From Pseudomonas oryzihabitans (GTDB taxonomy: Bacteria; Pseudomonadota; Gammaproteobacteria; Pseudomonadales; Pseudomonadaceae): a stretch of 64,000 bases of DNA. Positions 31,787-45,131 of this stretch are shown in pieces. The number at the start of each line of letters is the position of its first letter. Position 1 is the stretch's first letter. Location of the stretch: assembly GCF_024652905.1 (NCBI RefSeq), contig NZ_CP102428.1, positions 3,704,001 to 3,768,000 on the forward strand, in the 5' to 3' direction. The position numbers were made by a program, and so were the translations under genes. The notes below the pieces were generated by a model, which had not been told where the DNA came from, did not search any database, and saw only the letters and a program-made list of their open reading frames with translations.

Positions 31787-32146
31787 CTAGGGTTTCTGAT
31801 TCTGGCGACGGAAGAAGGCCAGCTCCGCGCTCAGGCGCTCGACCTGCGCCAGCAGAGCAGCGTTGCGCTCGGTCAGCTGGCGCTCGGCAGCCGTGCCCAC
31901 TTGCCGATCCAGCGCCTGCTGCGCCAGACGATCGCGCAGGTGCTGATTCTCGGCTTGCAGGTGATTCAGTTCCGCCTGGTATCCCTGGTGGATCCGCTGC
32001 CCGACCACCAGCAACGCGAGCGGTATCAACAGCAGCAGGCACAAACCAACCCAGCCGGCCAGTCGCCGTCGCGGGACCGGCTGCAGGCGAAATTCGCCGC
32101 GCAGCAGCTCGCGACTCGACGCTCGACTAGTCGCGCGCCTGGCCAT
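31787..32146 (-). CDS. Single-pass membrane coiled-coil protein
   Basis: 119 residues. A basic N-terminus is followed by one membrane helix (about 33-54: LAGWVGLCLLLLIPLALLVV) and a long coiled coil (55-119) rich in Gln, Leu and Glu. The start at 32146 overlaps the M23 gene by 20 bp; a longer frame is rejected. A topology with the coiled coil in the periplasm, linking bactofilin to the peptidase, is an inference. Not recognised with certainty as a named family. Confidence 0.75.
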   Translation of the reverse strand: MARRATSRASSRELLRGEFRLQPVPRRRLAGWVGLCLLLLIPLALLVVGQRIHQGYQAELNHLQAENQHLRDRLAQQALDRQVGTAAERQLTERNAALLAQVERLSAELAFFRRQNQKP

Positions 32147-33089
32147 CGCGCTCGGGCTCCAGTCGGCCCAGGGCAAGAAAGCGCTGGGGGTCGAGGAATT
32201 GGCCGTCACGCAAGACCTCGAAATGCAGATGAGGCCCGGTCGAGCGTCCAGTGGAGCCCACCGCACCCAGGAGTTGCCCGGGGGCGACCACCTGGCCTTC
32301 CTTGACGAAGATGCGGCTCAGATGGGCATAGCGGGTGACCAGGCCATTGCCGTGAGCGACCTCCACCCGATTGCCATAGCCACCCAGGGCGCCCGTGACC
32401 TGGACACGCCCCCCGGCAGCGGCGTGTACCTGGGTGCCAGTGGGCGCGGCGAAGTCGACACCGGAATGAAACGCCAGGTGACCGGTAAAGGGATCGACCC
32501 GATTGCCGAACAGCGATCCCAGACGGGCTTGTTCCACTGGGCGTAGCGAGGGAATCGCCATTAGGGCGGCATTGCGACTGGCCACCCGGTTCAGCAGCAG
32601 ATCCAGTTGTTGACGCAGGCAGAGCGCTACCTGTTCGCTGGCACCCAGCATGCGCAGAGGCAAGCCCTGGCTGGCGGCGCCGGCGTTACAGGATCGCGCC
32701 GGCAGCCAGGCACCGCCCTGGGCACCTCGCGTGGAAGGCTCGACCAGCAGACTGGGGTCGACCGCGCTCACCTGGTCGCGCAATTGCCTGTTCTGCTCCA
32801 GCATCCGCTGCAGCGCCTGGGTATCGGCCTCCAGCGATTGCAGCCGGCCGACCAGCACGCCCATTCGCTCCAGGGCCACCGTTGTGCTGGCGCTGCCCGG
32901 AGTGGCAGCGACAGGGGTGGCCGGAGCTGCAGCAGGCGAAACCCGACCACCCAGCCAGCAGCCCAGAGCGAATGTCAGCAGCGATGTCAGCGTCAGGATC
33001 AGCAGCCAGGGGCTCTTTGCCTGACGCGGGTCGACGATGTGGGCACCGTCCCGCACAAGCTTGCGACTGAGGGAAGAAAACAGCTTCAT
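32127..33089 (-). CDS. M23 family peptidoglycan endopeptidase, membrane-anchored
   Basis: 320 residues. A single membrane helix lies near 28-50 (LLILTLTSLLTFALGCWLGG), then a coiled-coil linker (about 70-110), and a C-terminal LytM/M23 domain with zinc ligands in FHSGVDFAAP and HLHFEV. It probably cleaves peptide cross-links in the periplasm. First gene of the M23, coiled-coil, bactofilin operon, an association known for cell-shape modules in other bacteria. Confidence 0.92.
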   Translation of the reverse strand: MKLFSSLSRKLVRDGAHIVDPRQAKSPWLLILTLTSLLTFALGCWLGGRVSPAAAPATPVAATPGSASTTVALERMGVLVGRLQSLEADTQALQRMLEQNRQLRDQVSAVDPSLLVEPSTRGAQGGAWLPARSCNAGAASQGLPLRMLGASEQVALCLRQQLDLLLNRVASRNAALMAIPSLRPVEQARLGSLFGNRVDPFTGHLAFHSGVDFAAPTGTQVHAAAGGRVQVTGALGGYGNRVEVAHGNGLVTRYAHLSRIFVKEGQVVAPGQLLGAVGSTGRSTGPHLHFEVLRDGQFLDPQRFLALGRLEPERDGQARD

Positions 33090-33306
33090 CAGATCCTGCG
33101 GCCGTCCTAGGCGCCGATAGATCAGTCAGCTTAAAGTGAAACACGTCACAAAATGATGGCAAAAGGCCTGTTCCAGACCAACCTGCCCGTCCACCTGACA
33201 TATGGCACTTTCTGCGCCGGATCGCCAGGCTGCCGGTAGTCGGGGCAGAATGTTCGGCTCAAGGTCGTGAATCGGCCCGTCCCTTCCGCTGCTACCGGAG
33301 TCCGCC

Positions 33307-33624
33307 ATGCTCGAATCCCTGGAGAAAATGCTCGCTCGCGGCCAGGACAACGCCCTGCTCAGATTCGGTCTGGGCAAGGGCTATCTGGATGCCGGGGAGC
33401 CCGCGCGGGCGATCGAGCACCTGGCGCGCTGCGTCGAATTCGATCCGGCCTATTCGGCGGCCTGGAAGCTGCTGGGCAAGGCCCATGAGGGGAGCGGCGA
33501 TCTGGCCAGCGCCGAGGCGGCCTGGACCCAGGGCCTGCAGGCGGCGCAGGCCAGGGGCGACAAGCAGGCGGAAAAGGAGATGACGGTGTTTCTCAAGCGC
33601 CTGGCGCGCCGCGCTCAGTCCTGA
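33307..33624 (+). CDS. Small TPR-repeat protein
   Basis: 105 residues with about two tetratricopeptide repeats (LRFGLGKGYLDAGEPARAIE and AWKLLGKAHEGSGDLASAEA). Cytosolic; probably a protein-interaction adaptor with no known partner. It is convergent with the PilZ gene and overlaps it by 10 bp. Confidence 0.85.
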   Translation: MLESLEKMLARGQDNALLRFGLGKGYLDAGEPARAIEHLARCVEFDPAYSAAWKLLGKAHEGSGDLASAEAAWTQGLQAAQARGDKQAEKEMTVFLKRLARRAQS

Positions 33625-33887
33625 TCGCGCAGGAACCTGAGGCCCGCGCCGTCGGCGTCGGTGCGCATGACTTCCATGGTCACCTTGGGCGCTTCGATCG
33701 GCAGATCGAGTACCTGGCCGACCACGCGGGTGCCCTGCGGTAGCCGGGTCAGCTCGGGATGCACCACATAGACGCCACCATCGGACAGGTCGCGGGTCTC
33801 ACCGACGATCTCGCCATCCGGATAGGCGATCCACAGCCGGCACTTGAGTGGGGTACGGGTATGTTGGCGCTGATCGCGCGAATTCAT
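33615..33887 (-). CDS. PilZ domain protein, probable c-di-GMP receptor
   Basis: 90 residues, a stand-alone PilZ domain. The c-di-GMP-binding motifs are present: RQHTR (RxxxR, residues 7-11) and DLSDGG (DxSxxG). A related gene occupies the same place near tag and the lauroyl acyltransferase gene in P. aeruginosa. The target process is unknown. Confidence 0.92.
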   Translation of the reverse strand: MNSRDQRQHTRTPLKCRLWIAYPDGEIVGETRDLSDGGVYVVHPELTRLPQGTRVVGQVLDLPIEAPKVTMEVMRTDADGAGLRFLRDQD

Positions 33888-34055
33888 CGCCTGACTCCCT
33901 GGCTTGGACGTTCCCTAGAGGTCCGGGCAGCTTCCGGCAAAGCCCAGCGGCTGTCAGCCGCGCGCCGACCGAACGGTCCTGGCGAAGCGCCGAGCGATAG
34001 GTCATAGGACCACCGCCTGCCCCTCAGCGCCCGGGCAGGACCCGGGCGAAAGACC

Positions 34056-34943
34056 TCAGTACCACTTCTCCTCGCCATCCGGGCGATTCTTGAATCTCTT
34101 CATGCTCCACATGTACTGGGTCGGATAGCGCCGTACGTAGCCGGCCAGCACCTCGCTCATGGCGGCCACCGAGACCTCTGGATCCGGGTCGTACATGGCT
34201 GCGGGCGCGGCTTCCAGGATCACCTTGTAGCCGCTGCCGTCTGCCAGGCGCACGGCATGGAAGAACACCCCGCGGGCCTTGCCACGCGCCAGCAGCGAGG
34301 GCACGAACTTGCTGGTCAGGGCAGTGGTGCCGAGGAAGGGCACGAAGAGCCCGGCGCTGCGACTCGGCTCCGGGTCGGCCGGGATCCCCACGGCGCCACC
34401 GCGGCGGACTTCCTTGATCACGCTGATGATGCCTTCCGGGGTAGAGGGCGCCACGCGATTGCCCAGTTGCACCCGCTGGCGCTTGAGCAGGTCGTCCACC
34501 GCCTTCAGCTTGGGCGGCCGGTAGAAGATGATCGGTTTGGCATGGGAGCAGTAGAAGTGGTTGAGCAACTCCCAGTTGCCCAGGTGGCTGGTGATGCCCA
34601 CCACGCCATCGCCGGAGGCCAGGGCTTCCTGCAGGACGTCCATGCCTTCCACCTCGCGCACCAGGCGCAGGGAACGCTGGGGTGACCAGATCCAGGCGCA
34701 GGCGCTCTCGGTCAGGGTCTTGCCGATGCCGCGCAGGCACTCGCGCGACAGCCGTTCCAGACCGGCGGCATCGAGTTCGGGAAAACAATGGGCGAGGTTG
34801 ATGCGGGTAACCTTGCTGGCGCGGGTCGGCAGCTTCCACATGCACCAGCCGATGAATCCACCCAGGCGCTGCACCAGCGGCCAGGGCAGCAGGGCGAAAA
34901 GGCGCAGGAAGGCGATCATCAGCGCGCCTTTGAATCTTTCCAA
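34056..34943 (-). CDS. Lipid A lauroyl/myristoyl acyltransferase (LpxL/HtrB family)
   Basis: 295 residues. An N-terminal membrane anchor (about 8-30) is followed by the acyltransferase domain with the HxxxxE catalytic motif (SHLGNWELL) and the block GIPADPEPSRSAGLFVPFLG. It adds a secondary acyl chain to lipid A at the inner membrane. Which acyl position it serves cannot be read from sequence. Confidence 0.92.
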   Translation of the reverse strand: MERFKGALMIAFLRLFALLPWPLVQRLGGFIGWCMWKLPTRASKVTRINLAHCFPELDAAGLERLSRECLRGIGKTLTESACAWIWSPQRSLRLVREVEGMDVLQEALASGDGVVGITSHLGNWELLNHFYCSHAKPIIFYRPPKLKAVDDLLKRQRVQLGNRVAPSTPEGIISVIKEVRRGGAVGIPADPEPSRSAGLFVPFLGTTALTSKFVPSLLARGKARGVFFHAVRLADGSGYKVILEAAPAAMYDPDPEVSVAAMSEVLAGYVRRYPTQYMWSMKRFKNRPDGEEKWY

Positions 34944-35033
34944 AAGAGGGACTCCTGTCTGAATGCGCCGACAGTTTAGCGTCTACAAGCCCCGGAAACG
35001 TTAAGAAAGCGTAAGGTTCGCGCCAACTGACGC

Positions 35034-35618
35034 CTATACATTCGACTTTTCCTGCGGTTCTGCCGACAAAGACGTCAGCTCGGCATGGCGGTCGCAATCG
35101 AGGGTGTGGTCCATCACCAGCCCCATGGCCTGCATGAAGGCATAGCAAATGGTCGGGCCGACAAAGGTGAAACCGGCTTTCTTGAGCGCCTTGCTCATGG
35201 CCTCGGCTTCCGGGGTGATCGCCGGTACCTCATGGCGGTCGCGAAAATGGTTGATCTTCGGCGCACCGCCGACGAAGGACCATAGCCAGCCGGCCGGGTC
35301 TTCGAGCCTGAGCCAGGCCTGGGCATTCTGACGGGCGGCGCGCAGCTTGGCGCCGTTGCGGATGATGCCCGGATCCTGCATCAGCGCCTCGATCTCGGCA
35401 TCGCTCAGCTGCGCCAGGCGCCGGGGATCGAAGCCGTGCAGCACCTGGCGATAGCGCTCGCGCTTCTTCAGCACGGTGATCCACGACAGCCCGGCCTGAA
35501 AGCCTTCCAGCAAGAGAAATTCGAAGAGCACCGCCGGATCGCGCTGGGGCACGCCCCATTCATGGTCGTGATACTCGATGTACAGCGGATCGGCGGTGCA
35601 CCAGAAACAACGCGGCAT
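35034..35618 (-). CDS. tag: DNA-3-methyladenine glycosylase I
   Basis: 194 residues. It removes 3-methyladenine from alkylated DNA. The zinc ligands include CFWC near the start and the C-terminal His/Cys set ([10 protein letters not shown]); the substrate pocket includes YHDHEWGVP. The start [13 protein letters not shown] matches the family; an 11-codon upstream start is rejected. Divergent from glyQ. Confidence 0.96.
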   Translation of the reverse strand: MPRCFWCTADPLYIEYHDHEWGVPQRDPAVLFEFLLLEGFQAGLSWITVLKKRERYRQVLHGFDPRRLAQLSDAEIEALMQDPGIIRNGAKLRAARQNAQAWLRLEDPAGWLWSFVGGAPKINHFRDRHEVPAITPEAEAMSKALKKAGFTFVGPTICYAFMQAMGLVMDHTLDCDRHAELTSLSAEPQEKSNV

Positions 35619-35693
35619 GGCGAAGGCTCGGTCGAAGAGGGGAGTTCTCACCTTAACGCAATTGCCCCGTACGGTAGACGAGACGTCCCGCGC

Positions 35694-35724
35694 CTGTACG
35701 CTCCTAGAGGCGTACAGCTATACT
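35694..35724 (+). promoter_or_regulatory. Palindrome beside a -10 element upstream of glyQ
   Basis: CTGTACGC (35694-35701) and GCGTACAG (35710-35717) form an 8-bp inverted repeat with an 8-nt centre. TATACT at 35719-35724 fits a -10 element for glyQ, so the palindrome sits between -35 and -10 positions. It may be an operator or an RNA hairpin. Confidence 0.5.
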
Positions 35725-35760
35725 CGTCGGCTTTTCGTCGCAGCCGAACGGGTATCTTTC

Positions 35761-36726
35761 GTGAGCCAGTCCAAGCCCACCGTGCGCACCTTCCAAGACT
35801 TGATCCTGGCCTTGCAGCAATACTGGGCCGAGCAGGGCTGCGTAGTACTTCAGCCCTATGACATGGAAGTTGGCGCCGGTACCTTCCACACCGCCACCTT
35901 CCTGCGCGCCATCGGTCCCGAGACCTGGAACGCCGCCTATGTGCAGCCCAGCCGCCGCCCCACCGACGGCCGCTATGGCGAGAACCCCAACCGCCTGCAG
36001 CACTACTACCAGTTCCAGGTGGTCCTCAAGCCCAACCCGGACAACTTCCAGGAGCTCTACCTGGGCTCCCTGGCCGCCATCGGTCTGGATCCGCTGGTGC
36101 ACGACGTGCGCTTCGTCGAGGACAACTGGGAATCGCCCACCCTGGGCGCCTGGGGTCTGGGCTGGGAAGTCTGGCTCAACGGCATGGAAGTCACCCAGTT
36201 CACCTACTTCCAGCAGGCGGGCGGTATCGAGTGCTATCCGGTGACCGGCGAGATCACCTATGGCCTCGAACGCCTGGCCATGTACCTGCAGGGCGTGGAC
36301 TCGGTCTATGACCTGATCTGGGCCGACGGCCCCTTCGGCACCGTGACCTACGGCGACGTCTTCCACCAGAACGAGGTGGAGCAGAGCACCTACAACTTCG
36401 AGCACGCCAATGTGCCCAAGCTGTTCGAGCTGTTCGACTTCTACGAGTCCGAGGCCAATCGCCTGATCGCCCTGGACCTGCCGCTGCCCACCTACGAGAT
36501 GGTGCTCAAGGCTTCCCACACCTTCAACCTGCTGGACGCCCGCCGCGCCATCTCGGTGACCGAGCGCCAGCGTTACATCCTGCGCGTGCGCACCCTGGCG
36601 CGCAGCGTCGCCCAGGGCTACTTCAAGGCCCGTGCCCGCCTGGGCTTCCCCCTGGCCACCCCGGCGCTGCGTGACGAGGTCCTGGGTCGCGACGATGTCC
36701 AGGCGCTGCTCAAGGAGGGCGAATGA
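35761..36726 (+). CDS. glyQ: Glycyl-tRNA synthetase alpha subunit
   Basis: 321 residues, class II synthetase subunit that forms the catalytic core of the alpha2beta2 enzyme. Signature blocks: [35 protein letters not shown] and [19 protein letters not shown]. The start is GTG with a poor ribosome binding site (GGGTATC), chosen because the homologous N-terminus begins here; an in-frame ATG 61 codons upstream is rejected. It overlaps glyS by 4 bp. Confidence 0.96.
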   Translation: MSQSKPTVRTFQDLILALQQYWAEQGCVVLQPYDMEVGAGTFHTATFLRAIGPETWNAAYVQPSRRPTDGRYGENPNRLQHYYQFQVVLKPNPDNFQELYLGSLAAIGLDPLVHDVRFVEDNWESPTLGAWGLGWEVWLNGMEVTQFTYFQQAGGIECYPVTGEITYGLERLAMYLQGVDSVYDLIWADGPFGTVTYGDVFHQNEVEQSTYNFEHANVPKLFELFDFYESEANRLIALDLPLPTYEMVLKASHTFNLLDARRAISVTERQRYILRVRTLARSVAQGYFKARARLGFPLATPALRDEVLGRDDVQALLKEGE

Positions 36727-38783
36727 TGAGCACCACTCTGGATTTCCTGGTCGAACTGGGTACCGAAGAACTGCCGCCCAAGGCGCTCAAGACCCTCGGC
36801 GACAGCTTTCTCGCCGGCATCGAGAAGGGCCTCAAGCAGGCCGGTCTAGGCTATGCCAGCGCCCGCGCCTATGCCGCGCCGCGCCGCCTGGCCGTGCTGG
36901 TCGAAGCCCTGCAGACCCAGCAGCCCGAGCGTAGCGTCAACCTAGACGGCCCGCCGCTCCAGGCCGCCTTTGGCGCCGATGGCCAGCCGACCCAGGCCGC
37001 CCTGGGCTTCGCCCGCAAGTGCGGCGTCGACATCAGCGCCATCGATCGCAGCGGCCCCAAGCTGAGATTCTCCCAGAGCATCCCCGGTCAGCCCGCCGCC
37101 GCGCTGCTGCCCGGCATCGTCGAAGCCTCCCTCGCCGAGCTGCCGATTCCCAAGCGCATGCGCTGGGCCGCCCGCCGCGAGGAATTCGTCCGGCCGACCC
37201 AGTGGCTGGTGATGCTGCTCGGTGACGAGGTCATCGACTGCGAGATCCTCACCCGCCGTGCCGGCCGTGAGTCCCGCGGCCATCGCTTCCATCATCCCGA
37301 TGCCGTGCGCATCAGCGCCCCGGCCCACTACGCCGCCGACCTGCGTGCCGCCCATGTGCTGGCCGACTTCGCCGAACGCCGCCAGCTCATCGAATCCCGC
37401 GTGGCCGAACTGGCCGCGGCGGAGCAGGGCAGCGCCGTGGTGCCGCCCGCGCTGCTGGACGAGGTGACCGCCCTGGTGGAATGGCCGGTGCCGCTGGTGT
37501 GCGCCTTCGAGGAACGCTTCCTCGAGGTGCCCCAGGAAGCCCTGATCACCACCATGCAGGACAACCAGAAGTACTTCTGCTTGCTGGACGCCCAGGGCAA
37601 GCTGCTGCCGCGCTTCATCACCGTGGCCAACCTGGAGAGCAAGGATCCGGCGCAGATCGTCAGCGGCAACGAGAAGGTGGTCCGCCCCCGTCTCACCGAC
37701 GCCGAGTTCTTCTTCAAGCAGGACCAGAAGCAGCCGCTGGAAAGCTTCAACGAGCGCCTCAAGAACGTGGTCTTCCAGGCCCAGCTCGGTACGGTCTACG
37801 ACAAGGCCCAGCGCGTCGCTGCCCTGGCCGCGTTCATCGCCGAACGCATCGGCGGTGATGCCGAGCGCGCCCACCGCGCCGGCGTGCTCGCAAAGTGCGA
37901 CCTGGCCACCGAGATGGTCGGCGAATTCCCCGAGATGCAGGGTATCGCCGGCTACTACTACGCCAAGAAAGGCGGCGAGGCGGAAGACGTGGCCCTGGCG
38001 CTCAACGAGCAGTACATGCCGCGTGGCGCTGGCGCCGAACTGCCGCAGACCCTGACCGGTGCGGCCGTGGCCCTGGCCGACAAGCTCGACACCCTGGTCG
38101 GCATCTTCGGCATCGGCATGCTGCCCACCGGCAGCAAGGATCCTTTCGCCCTGCGCCGTCAGGCCCTGGGCGTGCTGCGCATCCTCATCGAGAAAGGCCT
38201 GGAGCTGGATCTGCCGGCCGCCGTCGCCTTCGCCATCGGCGGCTACGGCGAGCGGGTCAAGGCCGCGGGCCTGCAGGAGCAGGTGCTGGACTTCGTCTTC
38301 GACCGGCTGCGCGCCCGCTACGAGGACGAAGGCATCGACACCGCCGCCTACCTGGCCGTGCGCGCCCTGCGCCCGGCCTCGGCGCTGGACTTCGACCAGC
38401 GCGTCCAGGCCGTGCAAGCCTTCCGTCGCCTGCCCGAAGCCGAAGCCTTGGCCGCCGCCAACAAGCGCGTCTCCAACCTGCTCGGCAAGTTCGAAGGTCA
38501 GGTCGCGGCCCAGGCCGATGCCGCCCTGTTCGAGACCGACGCCGAGCGCACCCTGGCCGCCGCCATCGCCGACGCCGAGCGGGATGCCGCGCCCCTGGCC
38601 GAAGCCCGCCGTTACCGCGAAGCCCTGGAACGCCTGGCCAGTCTACGCGCCCCGGTAGATGCCTTCTTCGACGAGGTGCTGGTCAACGCCGAGGACGAGC
38701 GCGTCCGCGCCAATCGCTACGCGCTGCTCGCCCACCTGCGCGGCCTGTTCCTCGGCATCGCCGACATCTCGGTGCTGGGCTAG
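36723..38783 (+). CDS. glyS: Glycyl-tRNA synthetase beta subunit
   Basis: 686 residues. It supplies tRNA binding through its C-terminal anticodon-binding region; the N-terminus begins [20 protein letters not shown]. Two adjacent ATG codons (36723 and 36726) are possible; the second gives a 685-residue product. The ATG overlaps the glyQ TGA, indicating coupling. It is followed after 2 bp by gmhB. Confidence 0.97.
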   Translation: MMSTTLDFLVELGTEELPPKALKTLGDSFLAGIEKGLKQAGLGYASARAYAAPRRLAVLVEALQTQQPERSVNLDGPPLQAAFGADGQPTQAALGFARKCGVDISAIDRSGPKLRFSQSIPGQPAAALLPGIVEASLAELPIPKRMRWAARREEFVRPTQWLVMLLGDEVIDCEILTRRAGRESRGHRFHHPDAVRISAPAHYAADLRAAHVLADFAERRQLIESRVAELAAAEQGSAVVPPALLDEVTALVEWPVPLVCAFEERFLEVPQEALITTMQDNQKYFCLLDAQGKLLPRFITVANLESKDPAQIVSGNEKVVRPRLTDAEFFFKQDQKQPLESFNERLKNVVFQAQLGTVYDKAQRVAALAAFIAERIGGDAERAHRAGVLAKCDLATEMVGEFPEMQGIAGYYYAKKGGEAEDVALALNEQYMPRGAGAELPQTLTGAAVALADKLDTLVGIFGIGMLPTGSKDPFALRRQALGVLRILIEKGLELDLPAAVAFAIGGYGERVKAAGLQEQVLDFVFDRLRARYEDEGIDTAAYLAVRALRPASALDFDQRVQAVQAFRRLPEAEALAAANKRVSNLLGKFEGQVAAQADAALFETDAERTLAAAIADAERDAAPLAEARRYREALERLASLRAPVDAFFDEVLVNAEDERVRANRYALLAHLRGLFLGIADISVLG

Positions 38784-38785
38784 GC

Positions 38786-39328
38786 ATGAAGCTGATCGTG
38801 CTGGACCGCGACGGCGTCATCAATGTCGATTCCGATGACTACGTGCGCAGCGCCGAGCAGTGGCAACCGCTGCCCGGCAGCCTTGCTGCCATCGCTCGGC
38901 TGAACCGGGCCGGCTGGCAGGTGGCCGTGGCCACCAACCAGTCCGGTCTGGCCCGGGGCTATTTCACGGAAGATGACCTGGCGGCCATGCACGAGAAGCT
39001 GCAACGCTTGCTGGCCGAGGAGGGCGGTCGGGTCGATCTGATCCTCTACTGCCCCCATGGCCCGGAAGCGGGCTGTAACTGCCGCAAGCCGCTGCCCGGC
39101 CTGTTCCGCGCCATCGCCACCCAGTATGGGCGCCCTGATCTCGCGGGAGTCCCCGTGGTCGGCGACAGCCTGCGCGACCTGGAAGCCGGCGTGGCCCTGG
39201 GCTGCACCCCCTATCTGGTGCGCACCGGCAAGGGCGAGCGCACCCTGGCCAAGCCTTTACCAGCCGGCACCCAGGTCTTCGCCGACCTGGCCGCGGTGGC
39301 TGATCACCTGCTCGAGGAAACGCGCTGA
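38786..39328 (+). CDS. gmhB: D-glycero-beta-D-manno-heptose-1,7-bisphosphate 7-phosphatase
   Basis: 180 residues, HAD family enzyme of LPS heptose synthesis. Motif I is VLDRDGVIN, and the zinc-binding Cys/His cluster is CPHGPEAGCNCRKP, diagnostic for GmhB. Motif IV is VVGDSLRDLEAG. It overlaps plsC by 1 bp. Confidence 0.96.
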   Translation: MKLIVLDRDGVINVDSDDYVRSAEQWQPLPGSLAAIARLNRAGWQVAVATNQSGLARGYFTEDDLAAMHEKLQRLLAEEGGRVDLILYCPHGPEAGCNCRKPLPGLFRAIATQYGRPDLAGVPVVGDSLRDLEAGVALGCTPYLVRTGKGERTLAKPLPAGTQVFADLAAVADHLLEETR

Positions 39329-40077
39329 TGCGGCTCTTGCGTACCCTGTTGTTCTACGTGCTGCTGGGGACCAGCGGCATCCTCTGGTCCTGCGTCAGCC
39401 TGCTGATCGCGCCCTTCCTGGCCTATCGCGCCCGCTATCGGCTGGTAGTCAAGGCCTGGACCGGCTTTGCCGTCTGGCTGGCCAAGGTCGTCTGCGGCAT
39501 TCGTTACGAAATCGAAGGGCTGGAAAACGTCCCGGCGCAGCCCTGCGTGATCGTGGCCAACCACCAGAGCACCTGGGAAACCTTCTTCCTGTCCGCCCAG
39601 TTCGAACCCACCTCCCAGGTGATCAAGCGCGAACTGCTCAGGATTCCCTTCTTTGGCTGGGCCTTCTCGCTGCTCAAGCCCATCGCCATCGACCGCGACA
39701 ACGGCAAGCTGGCTCTCCAGCAGCTGACCGAGCAGGGCGGCCGCTACCTGGCCCAGGGCTGCTGGGTACTGATCTTTCCCCAAGGCACCCGCATCGATTA
39801 CGGTCAGATGGGTAAGTTCTCCCGCGGTGGCGCCGCCCTGGCCTGCAGCCTGAACGTGCCCATCCTGCCTATCGCTCACGATGCCGGCGCCTACTGGCCC
39901 AATCGTTCCTGGATCAAGTCGCCGGGAACCATCAAGGTCAGCATCGGCCCCTTGCTCTATCCCCAGGGCCAGGATCCCCGCGCCATTGTCGATCTCAATG
40001 CCCGCTGCTTCGCCTTCATCGAACAGGCCCTTGCCCCCAAGCCCGACGCCAGCCCGGTCGAGCGCTGCGTCGCCTGA
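39328..40077 (+). CDS. plsC: 1-acyl-sn-glycerol-3-phosphate acyltransferase
   Basis: 249 residues. An N-terminal membrane helix (about 5-30) precedes the acyltransferase motifs NHQSTWETFF (HxxxxE) and FPQGTRIDYG. It makes phosphatidic acid at the inner membrane. Last gene of the glyQS-gmhB-plsC run. Confidence 0.93.
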   Translation: MRLLRTLLFYVLLGTSGILWSCVSLLIAPFLAYRARYRLVVKAWTGFAVWLAKVVCGIRYEIEGLENVPAQPCVIVANHQSTWETFFLSAQFEPTSQVIKRELLRIPFFGWAFSLLKPIAIDRDNGKLALQQLTEQGGRYLAQGCWVLIFPQGTRIDYGQMGKFSRGGAALACSLNVPILPIAHDAGAYWPNRSWIKSPGTIKVSIGPLLYPQGQDPRAIVDLNARCFAFIEQALAPKPDASPVERCVA

Positions 40078-40079
40078 TC

Positions 40080-40099
40080 GCCAGGCCGCAAGGCCTGGC
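40080..40099 (+). terminator. Hairpin after plsC
   Basis: A perfect 8-bp stem GCCAGGCC / GGCCTGGC closed by a GCAA tetraloop begins 3 bp past the stop codon. The following T-run is weak (TGTTCC). Confidence 0.6.
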
Positions 40100-40424
40100 T
40101 GTTCCCAGCAGTTTTCCTCGCGTTTCCCACAGACTTATCCACAGGACATCCTGAGGTTTTCCTGCGCTCTGATTGTGGGCCGCTACCGCGAATCCCCTGT
40201 CATCCACAAGTACCGATAAGCTTATTCCCAGGCTTATCCACAGGATCGTCCGTTATAGCCTGTGTCTCTATGCCGCATGGCACGGCCTCTTTGTGCTGCT
40301 TTACAAGCTTTGCGAAAAGCAGCTGAGGAAAACTATCCACAAAACCTCTGGCTATAAGATGAGCGGCAATTCTTCCCAGGGAACGAAACGGCATCTCCGT
40401 CTAGCCAGAATGTTTTCCACAAAA
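40100..40424. other. DnaA box cluster between plsC and gyrB
   Basis: Noncoding. Perfect TTATCCACA lies at 40135-40143 and 40234-40242. One-mismatch relatives lie at 40200-40208 (TCATCCACA), 40333-40341 (CTATCCACA) and 40413-40421 (TTTTCCACA); another reverse one is at 40445-40453. Boxes point mostly the same way. No strong AT-rich block is present. Confidence 0.6.
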
Positions 40425-40445
40425 AAGCCCCGCATGGCGGGGCTT
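40419..40445 (-). terminator. gyrB terminator
   Basis: A perfect 9-bp stem AAGCCCCGC (40425-40433) / GCGGGGCTT (40437-40445) with a 3-nt loop; the minus strand continues with TTTT, 17 bp past the gyrB stop. Confidence 0.88.
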
Positions 40446-40462
40446 GTGCATAACCGCTGGAA

Positions 40463-43989
<3,527 letters not shown>

Positions 43990-43999
43990 CGAGCGGCGA

Positions 44000-45103
44000 T
44001 CAGAGGCGCATCGGCATCACGACATAGGAGGAATCGTCGTTGCCCGCCTCCTGCAACAGCGCACTGCTGCTGGAATCGGACAGGGTGATGCGCACCTGGT
44101 CGGTGGTCATCACGCCCAGCACGTCGAGCAGGTAGCTGACGTTGAAACCGATCTCCAGGCTGCCGCCGTCATAGTCGACCTGCAGTTCTTCCTCGGCTTC
44201 TTCCTGCTCCGGGTTGTTGGCCTGGATCTTCATGAAGCCGTTTTCCAGCTGCAGACGGATACCCCGGTATTTCTCGTTGGAGAGAATGGCGGTGCGGCTG
44301 AAGGCCTCGCGCAGGTGCTGACGCTCGCCCAGTACCAGCTTGTCGCCATGCCGTGGCAGGACGCGCTCGTAATCGGGGAACTTGCCGTCCACCAGTTTGG
44401 AGGTAAAGGTGAAGTCGCCCGTGGTGGCGCGGATATGGTGCTGACCCAGGACCACGTTGACCGGCTCTTCCGGTTCGGTGAGCAGGCGCGACAGCTCCAG
44501 GATGCCCTTGCGCGGCACGATGACCTGGTGCTTCTCGGCCTGGTCGACATCGGCCTCCAACATGCACATGGCCAGGCGGTGACCGTCGGTGGCCACGGCA
44601 CGCAGGCGGCCGGTGCTGGCTTCCAGCAGCATGCCGTTGAGGTAGTAGCGCACGTCCTGCTGGGCCATGGCGAAGCCGGTGCGCTCGATCAGGCGGCGCA
44701 GGCGGCCCTGGGGAATGCTGAATTTCAGCGAGCCCGGACCTTCTTCCACGGTGGGGAAGTCGTTGGCCGGCAGGGTGGACAGGGTGAAACGGCTGCGTCC
44801 GGCACGGATCAGCAGCTTCTGTTCCTCGGTGCGGATGTCGATCAGCGCATCGGGCTGCAGGCTCTTGCAGATGTCCATCAGCTTGCGCGCCGGCACGGTG
44901 ATCTCGCCGGCTTCGGCGGCTTCTTCCAGATCGACCCGGCCAACCAGCTCGACTTCCAGGTCGGTACCGGTCAGCGACAGTCGCTGGCCTTCCACGACCA
45001 GGAGTACGTTGGACAGCACCGGCAGCGTTTGCCGACGTTCCACGACACCGGCCACCAGCTGCAGCGGTTTCAACAGGGCTTCGCGTTGAATGGTGAAATG
45101 CAT
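44000..45103 (-). CDS. dnaN: DNA polymerase III beta sliding clamp
   Basis: 367 residues, three-domain clamp of the usual length. It starts [20 protein letters not shown] and ends [10 protein letters not shown], the conserved clamp C-terminus next to the peptide-binding pocket. It sits between dnaA (28 bp) and recF (10 bp), probably cotranscribed. Confidence 0.98.
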   Translation of the reverse strand: MHFTIQREALLKPLQLVAGVVERRQTLPVLSNVLLVVEGQRLSLTGTDLEVELVGRVDLEEAAEAGEITVPARKLMDICKSLQPDALIDIRTEEQKLLIRAGRSRFTLSTLPANDFPTVEEGPGSLKFSIPQGRLRRLIERTGFAMAQQDVRYYLNGMLLEASTGRLRAVATDGHRLAMCMLEADVDQAEKHQVIVPRKGILELSRLLTEPEEPVNVVLGQHHIRATTGDFTFTSKLVDGKFPDYERVLPRHGDKLVLGERQHLREAFSRTAILSNEKYRGIRLQLENGFMKIQANNPEQEEAEEELQVDYDGGSLEIGFNVSYLLDVLGVMTTDQVRITLSDSSSSALLQEAGNDDSSYVVMPMRL

Positions 45104-45131
45104 GGTCAGGTCCTTGCCAGGGCCGCGTCCG

